Of a stretch of DNA of 64,000 bases, positions 44,252 through 55,306 are shown piece by piece; the stretch's first letter is position 1; each line of letters starts with the position of its first letter. The stretch comes from Streptomyces aureoverticillatus (GTDB taxonomy: Bacteria > Actinomycetota > Actinomycetes > Streptomycetales > Streptomycetaceae), in assembly GCF_014649395.1 (NCBI RefSeq), contig NZ_BMSY01000002.1:496001-560000 (forward strand), written 5' to 3'. The position numbers were made by a program, and so were the translations under genes. The notes under the pieces were generated by a model. The model did not search any database. It was given only the letters and a program-made list of their open reading frames with translations, and had not been told where the DNA came from.

Positions 44252-44295
44252 GATCGCCGCTTCGCGGCTCGTCCTCAAACGCCGGACGGGCTGAA
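44252..44295. repeat. Intergenic repeat, family B (copy 2, inverted)
   Basis: Reverse complement of the element at 22628-22671, with one or two differences; contains the GCCGCTTCGCGGC hairpin. Confidence 0.75.
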
Positions 44296-44300
44296 TCTAC

Positions 44301-44789
44301 TCACGCCCGCCGGAAAGTCAGGGTTTCTCCCAGCGCCCCCGTCCTCCACAAGTCGTTGCACGCCTCGGCCATGCGGTCGAGGCCGTCGACGATCTGGCCC
44401 CAGACGATGCCGGGGACCCAGCCCACGTCGCCGTTGATCAGGAGGTTGTTGCGTTCGTAGAAGAGCGCGAGGTCGACGATGGTGCCCTGTTGGGCGGTTT
44501 CGTAGCCGTGGGACTTGGTGCCCAGTTCTGTGCCGGAGAAGGTGAAATAGCACAGGTCGCCGGGGATGGGGGTGATGGTGGGGTTTTCGAGGGGCGGCTC
44601 TTCGGGGGCGAATGCCGGGAACAGGGCATAGATCTCGTTCCGGGCATACTTCGCGTGGTACACGTCCCCGCCCAGCGGAAGCGCGTCCCAGACCGCGGCG
44701 CAGGTCACCGGAGCCCGGTCGTCGAGGAGCTTCGCCGTGGCCTGAACTCCCCGCTTGGCGAGGGAGACTTCGATGTATCGGTCTGCCAT
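44301..44789 (-). CDS. DUF3830 (cyclophilin-like fold) protein
   Basis: A 162-aa soluble protein with the blocks ATAKLLDDRAPVTCAAVWDALP, VYHAKYARNEIYALFP, NPTITPIPGDLCYFTFSG and LFYERNNLLINGDVGWVPG, matching DUF3830, a family with a cyclophilin-like barrel often encoded beside amidases, racemases and ABC importers. ATG 44789 is used (MADRYIEVS); ATG 44798 is an alternative 3 nt after GGAGG. Biochemical role unknown. It sits on the opposite strand between the amidase and the importer and diverges from ehuB with 109 bp between starts. Confidence 0.85.
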   Translation of the reverse strand: MADRYIEVSLAKRGVQATAKLLDDRAPVTCAAVWDALPLGGDVYHAKYARNEIYALFPAFAPEEPPLENPTITPIPGDLCYFTFSGTELGTKSHGYETAQQGTIVDLALFYERNNLLINGDVGWVPGIVWGQIVDGLDRMAEACNDLWRTGALGETLTFRRA

Positions 44790-44898
44790 GTGCCCCATGG
44801 TCCTCCCCCGCTCGGCGCCCGCGTCAAGAGCACAACGATCGCATCAGGGGCTGAAATTCAACGGCATACCTCGCGTCGGCTCGGGTAGCCGCGCGCCC

Positions 44899-45807
44899 AT
44901 GGCTCCACCATCGAGGAACCCAAACAAGACAGAGAGCGCGCGCGCCCCGGGCGTGCGCCGGAGATCCCTGCTCGCCTCGGCCGCCGTCCTGGGCGCGGCC
45001 GGCGCGCTCGGCGCCACGGCGTGCAGCCGCGTGCCCACGGGCGACACGCTGGCCCGCCTGAAGTCGCAGGGCATGGTGCGGCTCGGCATCGCAGGCGAGG
45101 CGCCCTACGGCTACGTCGACGAGGACGGGAAGTTCACCGGCGAGGCGGTGGAGCTCGCCAAGGTGATCTTCAAACGCCTGGGCGTCGACAGCGTGCAGCC
45201 GGTCGCGACCGAGTTCGGCTCCCTCATCCCCGGCTTGAAGACCCAGCAGTTCGACGTGGTCTCGGCCGGGATGTACATCAACAAGGAGCGCTGCTCGCAG
45301 GTCATCTTCTCCGACCCCGAGTACCAGATGCTGGACTCGTTCATTGTCCGCAAGGGCAATCCGAAGAAGCTCCGCAACTACCAGGACGCGATCAAGGCCA
45401 AGGCGAAGATGGGCACGGGTCCCGCCTACGCGGAGATCGCCTACGCGGTCGCCGCGGGCTACAAGGAGAGCGAGATCTCCATCTACCAGGACCCGGTGGC
45501 GGGCATGAACGCCGTCGAGGCCGGCCGCATCGACTTCTTCGCGGGCACCGCGCTCACCACGCGCGGCGTGGTGCGCAAGAGCCGCAAGGCCGAGGCCACC
45601 GAGGCCTTCGCACCCGTGGTCGACGGGGAGAAGCAGATCGACGGCGGCGGCTTCACCTTCCGTCCCGCCGACACCGAGCTGCGCGACGCCTTCAACGTGG
45701 AGATCCACAGGATGAAGAAGAGCGGCGAGCTCTTCCGGATCCTGAAGCGGTTCGGCTTCACGAAGGCCGAGATGACCACGCTGACCGCAGAGGAGCTGTG
45801 CGAATGA
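44899..45807 (+). CDS. ehuB: EhuB-like amino-acid/ectoine-binding protein
   Basis: A 302-aa substrate-binding protein of the polar amino-acid family. A basic N-terminus (GVRRRSLLASAAVLGAAGAL) ends at a lipobox-like GATAC, so it is probably a lipoprotein with Cys at about residue 34. The SBP_bac_3 domain follows (MVRLGIAGEAPYGYVDEDGK, AAGMYINKERCSQVIFSDP, AFNVEIHRMKKSGELFRILK). These blocks resemble EhuB of the ectoine/hydroxyectoine importer; ligand specificity remains an inference. ATG 44899. Its stop overlaps the next start (ATGA), first of a four-gene coupled operon. Confidence 0.85.
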   Translation: MAPPSRNPNKTESARAPGVRRRSLLASAAVLGAAGALGATACSRVPTGDTLARLKSQGMVRLGIAGEAPYGYVDEDGKFTGEAVELAKVIFKRLGVDSVQPVATEFGSLIPGLKTQQFDVVSAGMYINKERCSQVIFSDPEYQMLDSFIVRKGNPKKLRNYQDAIKAKAKMGTGPAYAEIAYAVAAGYKESEISIYQDPVAGMNAVEAGRIDFFAGTALTTRGVVRKSRKAEATEAFAPVVDGEKQIDGGGFTFRPADTELRDAFNVEIHRMKKSGELFRILKRFGFTKAEMTTLTAEELCE

Positions 45808-46544
45808 CAGCGGGACTGTGGGAGCACTGGGTCCTCCCCGGCATCTGGATCACGATCCAGCTCACGATCTACAGCGCGGCCCTCGCGGCCGTCGTCGCCT
45901 TCGGCATCGGCATGGCCCGCACCCACCGGCTGCGCACCGTGCGCTTCCTGGCCGGCTTCTACACCGAGGTCTTCCGGGGCACCTCGTCGCTGGTCCTGAT
46001 GTTCTGGATCTTCTTCGTCCTGCCGCAGCTCGCGGGCTGGGCGCTCGTCCCGATGTGGGCGGCCGTGCTCGCCCTCGGGCTCTCGTACGGCGCGTACGGC
46101 GCCGAGATCGTGCGGGGCGCCCTCAACGCGGTGACGCCGGCACAGCGCGAGGCGGGGGTCGCGCTGAGCTTCACGCCCTGGCAGCGGATGCGGCTCATCC
46201 TGCTGCCGCAGGCCGTGCCGGAGATGATCCCGCCGTTCTCGAACCTGCTGATCGAACTGCTCAAGGGCACCGCCCTGGTGTCGCTGCTCGGCATCGGTGA
46301 CGTCTCCTTCGCCGCGTATCTGGTGCGGCTCGCGACCACCGAAAGCGCACAGATCTACTCGATCACCCTGGTCATCTACTTCGTGATCGCCTTCGTCCTG
46401 ACGCGCGGGATGCGCGCGCTCGAGCGCAAGGCCAAGGCCGGGATCGGGCAGCGCCCCGAGCCGGGCCCCGGTCTCGTGCGCCGCCTCGGCGTCCGTCGTA
46501 CCAGCAAGGAAGTCGGCCCCATGGGCGGAGGTGTCTCCTCATGA
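45804..46544 (+). CDS. ehuC: EhuC-like ABC permease
   Basis: A 246-aa HisM/GlnP-type permease with about five membrane segments (IWITIQLTIYSAALAAVVAF, SLVLMFWIFFVLPQLAGWAL). The EAA loop is REAGVALSFTPWQRMRLILLPQ. ATG 45804 overlaps ehuB's stop by 4 nt. The last 45 residues are basic and poorly structured. Pairs with the downstream permease. Confidence 0.88.
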   Translation: MTAGLWEHWVLPGIWITIQLTIYSAALAAVVAFGIGMARTHRLRTVRFLAGFYTEVFRGTSSLVLMFWIFFVLPQLAGWALVPMWAAVLALGLSYGAYGAEIVRGALNAVTPAQREAGVALSFTPWQRMRLILLPQAVPEMIPPFSNLLIELLKGTALVSLLGIGDVSFAAYLVRLATTESAQIYSITLVIYFVIAFVLTRGMRALERKAKAGIGQRPEPGPGLVRRLGVRRTSKEVGPMGGGVSS

Positions 46545-47206
46545 ACAACGGCACCGACAAGTGGGACTGGGGCGCCGTCTCCGACTTCATGCCGCACTTC
46601 TGGGACGGGCTGCTCATCACCCTCCAGGTGCTCGCCCTCGGCTCGATCATCTCCTTCTCGGTCGGACTGCTCTGGGCCCTCGCCTTCCGGGCGCCGACGC
46701 GGTTCATCCGCTGGCCGGTCGGGATCATCACCGAGTTCATCCGCAACACGCCCCTGCTCGTGCAGCTGTTCTTCCTGTTCTTCGTGCTGCCGGAGTGGGA
46801 CATCCAGTTCTCCGCGGAGACGACCGGCACCCTCGCGATCGGCCTGCACTACTCGACGTACACCGCGCAGGTCTACCGCGCGGGCATCGAGGCCGTGCCC
46901 GTCGGCCAGTGGGAGGCGGCCAAGGCGCTGAGCCTGTCGTACACACGCACCTGGACCGCGGTGATCCTGCCGCAGGCCATCCGCCGCGTGGTCCCGGCGC
47001 TCGGCAACTACGTCATCGCGATGCTCAAGGACACGCCGCTGCTCGCCAGCATCGGCGTGCTCGAGCTGCTGCAGCGCTCGCGCCTGGAGGCCGCGCAGAC
47101 CTTCCAGTACACGGAGGCCCTGACCGTCGTCGGTGTCGCCTTCATCCTCATCGCCTATCCGTCCTCCCTCCTCCTGCGAGCCCTGGAGCGCCGTCTTGTC
47201 CGCTGA
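46541..47206 (+). CDS. ehuD: EhuD-like ABC permease
   Basis: A 221-aa partner permease. Membrane segments include LLITLQVLALGSIISFSVGL and LLVQLFFLFFVLP; EAA loop WEAAKALSLSYTRTWTAVILPQ. ATG 46541 overlaps the ehuC stop as ATGA. The 3' end overlaps the ATPase start. Confidence 0.88.
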   Translation: MNNGTDKWDWGAVSDFMPHFWDGLLITLQVLALGSIISFSVGLLWALAFRAPTRFIRWPVGIITEFIRNTPLLVQLFFLFFVLPEWDIQFSAETTGTLAIGLHYSTYTAQVYRAGIEAVPVGQWEAAKALSLSYTRTWTAVILPQAIRRVVPALGNYVIAMLKDTPLLASIGVLELLQRSRLEAAQTFQYTEALTVVGVAFILIAYPSSLLLRALERRLVR

Positions 47207-48011
47207 CACGAACCTCACCAAAGACCAGCCGAACCCGGCGGTGGACGGCAGCGAGCTGATCCGCTTCGACAAGGTCGTCAAGCGCTTCGGGTCCAACACG
47301 GTCCTGGACGAGCTGGACTTCTCCGTCGCCTCCGGCAAGCACGTGACCCTGATCGGTCCGTCCGGTTCCGGCAAGACGACGATCCTGCGCCTGCTGATGA
47401 CTCTGCTCAAGCCCGACGAGGGCACGATCAAGGTCGGCGGGGAGTATCTGACGCACGAGGAGAAGAACGGCAAGCTCGTGCCCGCCGGCGAGAAGCACGT
47501 GCGCGAGGTCCGCAAGAACATCGGGATGGTCTTCCAGCAGTTCAACCTCTTCCCGAACATGAAGGTCCTGCGCAACATCACCGAGGCCCCGGTCACCGTG
47601 CTCGGCCTGTCCAAGGACGAGGCGGAGCACCGCGCCCGCGAGCTGCTCGACCTGGTGGGGCTCGGCGACCGCTGCGACGCCTACCCGACGCAGCTCTCCG
47701 GCGGCCAGCAGCAGCGCGTCGCGATCGCCCGCGCCCTCGCGATGCGGCCGCAGGTGCTGCTCCTGGACGAGGTGACGTCCGCGCTCGACCCGGAGCTGGT
47801 CGCGGGCGTCCTGGACGTCCTGCGGGACATCGCGCACACCACCGACATCACGATGCTGTGCGTGACCCACGAGATGAACTTCGCCCGGGACATCTCCGAC
47901 CAGGTGCTGATGTTCGACTCCGGCCGGGTGATCGAGTCCGGCCCGCCGGAGAAGATCTTCACCGAGCCGGAGCACGAGCGGACGCGGGAATTCCTCTCCG
48001 CGGTGCTCTGA
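47196..48011 (+). CDS. ehuA: EhuA-like ABC transporter ATPase
   Basis: A 271-aa ABC ATPase of the amino-acid class. Walker A GPSGSGKTT, Q loop FQQFNLF, signature LSGGQQQRVAIARAL, Walker B VLLLDEVTSAL, switch His in VTHEMNFA. TTG 47196 is preferred because GGAG lies 8 nt upstream; it overlaps the ehuD stop by 11 nt. An upstream in-frame ATG would extend it far into ehuD. It energises the EhuBCD importer. Confidence 0.9.
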   Translation: MSADTNLTKDQPNPAVDGSELIRFDKVVKRFGSNTVLDELDFSVASGKHVTLIGPSGSGKTTILRLLMTLLKPDEGTIKVGGEYLTHEEKNGKLVPAGEKHVREVRKNIGMVFQQFNLFPNMKVLRNITEAPVTVLGLSKDEAEHRARELLDLVGLGDRCDAYPTQLSGGQQQRVAIARALAMRPQVLLLDEVTSALDPELVAGVLDVLRDIAHTTDITMLCVTHEMNFARDISDQVLMFDSGRVIESGPPEKIFTEPEHERTREFLSAVL

Positions 48012-48233
48012 ACGCGGCGGCGCTCGGCGGTGCGCCGGGCGGCCTGCCCGAGGTCATGGCGCCGGGGCGTGTCGCTGGCATATGCCAGAGTGGCGCGTTC
48101 CTGCTCATCGAGCCGGAATCGCGCCACTCTTGTGGCCAACACCCCCTCCCCAACGGGTACTTGGCGACTATCGTGGACAGTGTCGAGCTGTCCGGAACCG
48201 TTCCATCTCAGGATCAGCGATCAGGGGGAAGCC

Positions 48234-48992
48234 GTGGCGCTGCATCGCGAGTCGACGACGGCCCACCAATTGGTGCAGAACGCCCTGCGTGTGCTGGAGA
48301 TCGTCGCCAACCGGGGCACCGGCACCACCGAGGACGAGCTGGCCCGGCGCACGAAGATGCCGGCCGGCCAGCTCGCCGCGCTCCTGCGCATGCTGCGCCG
48401 TGAGGGGTACGTCGAGCAGATCACCGACGGTGCGTACGTCACGGGCGCCTCGCTCACCCGCCTCGGCTCCGCGCACGACCGCGCCCTCGCCCTGCGCGAC
48501 AAGCTCCGGCACACCCTCGGCGGACTGCGCGACTCGATCGGCGCCGCGGTCTACGTCAGCCGGTACGTGGACGGCGAGATCCGGGTCATGGACGTCGTGG
48601 ACGGCCCGCGCACGCCGAAGGTCAACGAGTGGGTGGACTTCCGGGTCTCGGCGCACGCCAGCGCCGTCGGCAAGAGCCTGCTCGGCCAGCTCGACCTGGA
48701 CGCCCGCAGGGACCATCTGTCCCGGCACAAGATGGCCCGCCTCACCTCGCGCACCATCACCAGCGAACGCGTCCTGCTGAACAAGCTCGACGCCCAGGCC
48801 CCCACGGTCCCCGTCCTCGACCTCCAGGAGTACGCGGTCGGCACGGTCTGCGCCGCCGTCCCCATCACCGCGGGCGCCACCGTCGGCTCCCTCGCCCTCT
48901 CCCTGCCGGTCGAGCACGCCCACCGCCTGCGCGCGGCCGCGGACACCCTGAACAGGAACGCGGCGCCGGTGCTGCTCTCCCTGGCGATCTAG
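48234..48992 (+). CDS. IclR-family transcriptional regulator
   Basis: A 252-aa IclR regulator. N-terminal winged helix (LVQNALRVLEIVANRGTGTTEDELARRTKMPAGQLAALLRML) and C-terminal effector domain (AAVYVSRYVDGEIRVMDVVD, FRVSAHASAVGKSLLGQL, VCAAVPITAGATVGSLALSL). GTG 48234 has AGGGGGAA 4 nt upstream; it is far better than the longer frame. 222 bp after ehuA on the same strand. Likely controls the importer and catabolic genes, since IclR proteins are frequent in such clusters, but no operator was identified. Confidence 0.9.
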   Translation: MALHRESTTAHQLVQNALRVLEIVANRGTGTTEDELARRTKMPAGQLAALLRMLRREGYVEQITDGAYVTGASLTRLGSAHDRALALRDKLRHTLGGLRDSIGAAVYVSRYVDGEIRVMDVVDGPRTPKVNEWVDFRVSAHASAVGKSLLGQLDLDARRDHLSRHKMARLTSRTITSERVLLNKLDAQAPTVPVLDLQEYAVGTVCAAVPITAGATVGSLALSLPVEHAHRLRAAADTLNRNAAPVLLSLAI

Positions 48993-49087
48993 CCCTCGCC
49001 GCTCCCCGGCGATCCGGGCGCCCCCCGGCTGACCCGGAGGTGGTCCGAAGCACCCCTCAGCACCAGGTATTATTTTCGAGTCAGCAG

Positions 49088-49161
49088 GCGCCGCTAGCTC
49101 AGTTGGTTAGAGCAGCTGACTCTTAATCAGCGGGTCCGGGGTTCGAGTCCCTGGCGGCGCA
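49088..49161 (+). tRNA. tRNA-Lys (CTT), copy 2
   Basis: Sequence identical to 33029-33102; anticodon CTT at 49122-49124. A TATTAT -10-like hexamer is at 49068-49073. Identity with locus 1 begins only 8 bp upstream of the tRNA, so the promoters differ. Confidence 0.97.
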
Positions 49162-49457
49162 CAGACAAGCAAGGCCCTCCGTAATCACGGAGGGCCTTCG
49201 CCGTTGGATCACTCCCGGCAGCAACCACCGAAGCCGGCTGGGGGTCTGGGGGTCATCCCCCAGGAGATACAGCATCAGCGGGTCCGGGGTTCGAGTCCCT
49301 GGCGGCGCACAGACAAGCAAGGCCCTCCGTAATCACGGAGGGCCTTCGCCGTTGGATCACTCCCGGCAGCAACCACCGAAGCCGGCTGGGGGTCTGGGGG
49401 TCATCCCCCAGGAGATACAGCATCAGCGGGTCCGGGGTTCGAGTCCCTGGCGGCGCA
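49126..49457 (+). repeat. 148-bp tandem repeat of tRNA-Lys 3' half plus terminator spacer (locus 2)
   Basis: The block starting at the tRNA anticodon loop (49126) repeats at 49274 and its tRNA part again at 49422, an exact 148-bp period. Extra tRNA 3' halves are 49274-49309 and 49422-49457. Locus 1 has only one extra copy. Confidence 0.92.
49171..49198 (+). terminator. Terminator after tRNA-Lys copy 2
   Basis: Same 12-bp stem and AATC loop as at 33112-33139. A further exact copy lies at 49319-49346 in the second 148-bp unit. Confidence 0.85.
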
Positions 49458-49459
49458 CG

Positions 49460-49510
49460 ACAGCGACGGCGAGGCGTGTCCACGGAAAGCGTGGACCTCC
49501 TCGCCGTCGT
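49460..49510 (+). terminator. Long two-part hairpin with T-run, locus 2
   Basis: Inner stem GTCCACG-(GAAAG)-CGTGGAC (49478-49496), outer stem GACGGCGAGG / CCTCGCCGTC, then CGTCTTTTCT. It differs from the locus 1 hairpin by paired changes that keep base pairing. Confidence 0.7.
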
Positions 49511-49633
49511 CTTTTCTGCGCGGCTTCGCCGCGCGTTGTGGGGGCTCCGCCACCCACACCCCCTGGCCGGGGTCGGCGAAGCCCCCATGTTCCGACGGAG
49601 GGCCTTCGTGCTGCTCCGGTGGCGCCGCGGGCC

Positions 49634-50557
49634 TCAGTGGAAGCTCAGCGTCCGGTACACCGTCACGTTCCCCGCCAGTTCCTGGCAGCGCTGGGCCGCC
49701 GCCGTCAGCTTGGCGTGGCAGTCGGGGGCCGCGGTGTCCAGGAGGATGCCGAGGGCCGTGCCGCTGTGGCCGACCACGACGCCCAGGCCGCCCACCGCCT
49801 CACAGATGGCGATCATCGGCTCCAGGGACCACTTGTGGCGCAGCACCTGGTTCATCAGGGCACTTGCCGTGGCGACACGGCCGACCTCCGCCAGGTCACG
49901 GCGGGCCACCGCCCGTGTGACGCGGTCGAGCAGCCGTACGTACTCCCGTTTGTCGGCGGCGGTGAACGGCTTCGGGATGTTGTTGAAGTCGACGGTGTCC
50001 ACCGAGCCGCCCTCGTCGACGCTGACCACCGCCATCGACGGCAGCGAGCCCAGCCGGGCGCGCAGCCGCACGCTGCGGTGGTGGAAGGCGACGACCGAGG
50101 GATACAGCACGCCGTCGGTGGGCTCGATCCTGGCCAGGTACGTCTCGATGCGGCGCGGCGGCATCGGCTCGCCGAGGGCGTTGGCGACCGCCCGCGCCGT
50201 CGCCACCAGGTCGGCGGACGAGCTGGCGAGGCCCTTGCCCTCGGGCAGGGTGCTGTCGAGGGTGAGCAGGCCGCCCGCGGCATGCTCCGCGTCCTCCATG
50301 ATCATGGAGGTGAGGCGGAGCGCCTTCTTCTTGTGCGGCGGCTCGACGGCGAGGCCGTCGGCGCGCGGGTCGAGTTCGAAGCGGGCCATGGCCCAGCGGG
50401 CGACCGGCAGCGTCACCAGGAAGTCGCCGTCCTTCTCGGGCAGCACGCCCTGGAGCAGCTCCCCGAAGGTGCCGAACGCCGCGCTGACCCCGACGGCCGC
50501 CCCGCGCGGCGGGGCCGCGCCGGTCAGGCCGGTCAACAGGTGCGCGTCCGTGGTCAC
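49634..50557 (-). CDS. GHMP-family kinase, predicted L-threonine kinase
   Basis: A 307-aa GHMP kinase similar to PduX-type threonine kinases. The ATP loop is LPEGKGLASSSADLVATARA; the N-terminal GTFGELLQG and C-terminal GLGVVVGHSGTALGILLD match GHMP motifs 1 and 3. GTG 50557 follows GGAGAGACCAA. It is the last gene of a five-gene minus-strand operon, 43 bp after the NRPS gene. With the PLP enzyme and lyase upstream, O-phospho-L-threonine would be the activated substrate for replacement by aspartate nitrogen, as described for diaminobutyrate in uridyl-peptide and friulimicin pathways. The threonine assignment is inferred from context. Confidence 0.85.
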   Translation of the reverse strand: MTTDAHLLTGLTGAAPPRGAAVGVSAAFGTFGELLQGVLPEKDGDFLVTLPVARWAMARFELDPRADGLAVEPPHKKKALRLTSMIMEDAEHAAGGLLTLDSTLPEGKGLASSSADLVATARAVANALGEPMPPRRIETYLARIEPTDGVLYPSVVAFHHRSVRLRARLGSLPSMAVVSVDEGGSVDTVDFNNIPKPFTAADKREYVRLLDRVTRAVARRDLAEVGRVATASALMNQVLRHKWSLEPMIAICEAVGGLGVVVGHSGTALGILLDTAAPDCHAKLTAAAQRCQELAGNVTVYRTLSFH

Positions 50558-50600
50558 TTGGTCTCTCCTTGCCCCGATGCTTCGCTTCTCCTTGCCCCCG

Positions 50601-53890
<3,290 letters not shown>

Positions 53891-53894
<4 letters not shown>

Positions 53895-55306
53895 CGGTCC
53901 CCCTCCGCGCGGGTTGCGGCGCCTGCCGCTTGTGCGGGCTGTACGGCAGCTGCCGCCTGTGCAGGCCGTACGGTCCCTGTCCCTGCCGCCTCGGTGGCCT
54001 CCGCCTCCTTCACGACCTCCGCAGCCCCCGCTCCCGCGTGCCGGTCGGCGTCGCTCAGTTCGACGTCGATCAGGCGCGTCGCGTCCCGAGCGCGGCGCGC
54101 CGCCCGCTCCGTGTCCGGGCCGGTGGCCACGACGCTCGCGAGGCGGTCCAGGAACGAGTGGGTGACGCGCACCTCCCTGCCGATGGCGGTCGTGACGGCG
54201 GCCGCCACAACTCCGCTCGCTTCACGGGCGGTTGACAGGCCGGTGATCGCCTCGACCCGCCCCTCCACCGTCGCCCGCAGGAAGCGCACGGCGGCGTGCC
54301 CGGTGCCGGTTCCGGCCCGGGCGGGGGGCTGGCCCGAGGCGCGCGCGATCACGGTGTCGACCAGGTCCACGCCGGTGGCGGCGCGTACGGCGACGGGGAT
54401 CATGCCGCCCGCGAGCCGCGGGTTGACCTCGATGACGACCGGTCCCCGGGCGGCCAGGCGCAGTTCGGTGTGGGCCGCGCCCCAGCCGAGCCCGAGCGCC
54501 GCGAGCGCACGCAGCGCGGTGTCGGCGAGGGCCTCGGTCGTGGGCTCGGGGACGGGTGCGGGCACGTCGTGGCCGGTCTCCACGAAGTAGGGCTCGGGGC
54601 CGACGTGCTTGGCGACGACCGCGACCACCCGGTCGTCCAGGGTCTCCACGGAGAACTCCGGGCCCTGGACGGCCTGTTCGACCAGGATGCGGCCGGGCAC
54701 GGGGTTGCCGCGCTCGTCGGTGGCCCGGTCCAGGAGGCGGCCCGCCCAGGCGCGGGTCTCCTCCCGGTCCCGGCACAGCCGTACGCCGACCGAACCGGAC
54801 CCGCTGACCGGCTTGAGCACGACGGGGAACCCGGTCGCCCCGGCCGCGCGCACCGCGTCGGCCACGCTCTCGACCACCGTGAACACCGGTACCGGCACCC
54901 CGTGCTCCGCGAGCGCCGCCCGCTGCGCGCCCTTGTCCCGGCAGCGGGCGACGGCGTCGCCGTCGGCGGCGGGCAGCCCGAGCTTGGCCGCCGCGCGGGC
55001 CGCCGTCGCCACGAAGTACTCGGAGCTGGACGCGACTCCGGCGAGGCCGCCTTCGCCGCCCGCCGCGCCCCCGTCCTCCGCGAGCACCGCGCCCCTGTCC
55101 TCCGCGAGCGCCGCGCACGCGTCCACCACCGCCGACAGGTCGCCGGTGTCCAGGATCCGTACGTCGACGGCGTCCTCGGCGACGTACGGGTAGCGGGCCG
55201 GATCGCGGGTCAGCAGGACCGGTCTGAGGCCGCGGGCCCGGGCCGCGGCGCAGAACTCGCGGCCCGTTCCCGTGGTGTTGCTCTCGACGAACGCGAGCCA
55301 CGTCAT
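53891..55306 (-). CDS. ATP-grasp ligase
   Basis: A 471-aa ATP-grasp enzyme, which joins a carboxylate (as acyl phosphate) to an amine or similar nucleophile. N-terminal domain MTWLAFVESNTTGTG; ATP-binding segment GFPVVLKPVSGSGSVGVRL; metal and phosphate contacts in VVIEVNPRLAGGMIPVAV. This is the amino-acid/peptide ligase branch often found in small nonribosomal pathways. ATG 55306 overlaps the lyase stop as ATGA, and its own stop overlaps the NRPS start the same way. The last 40 residues are Ala-rich. It probably couples the diaminobutyrate or the aromatic amine to another acid. Confidence 0.88.

Noticed and set aside
49126..49457. CRISPR-like direct repeats of 148 bp
   Set aside because: The repeat is a tRNA 3' half plus terminator; there are no unique spacers.
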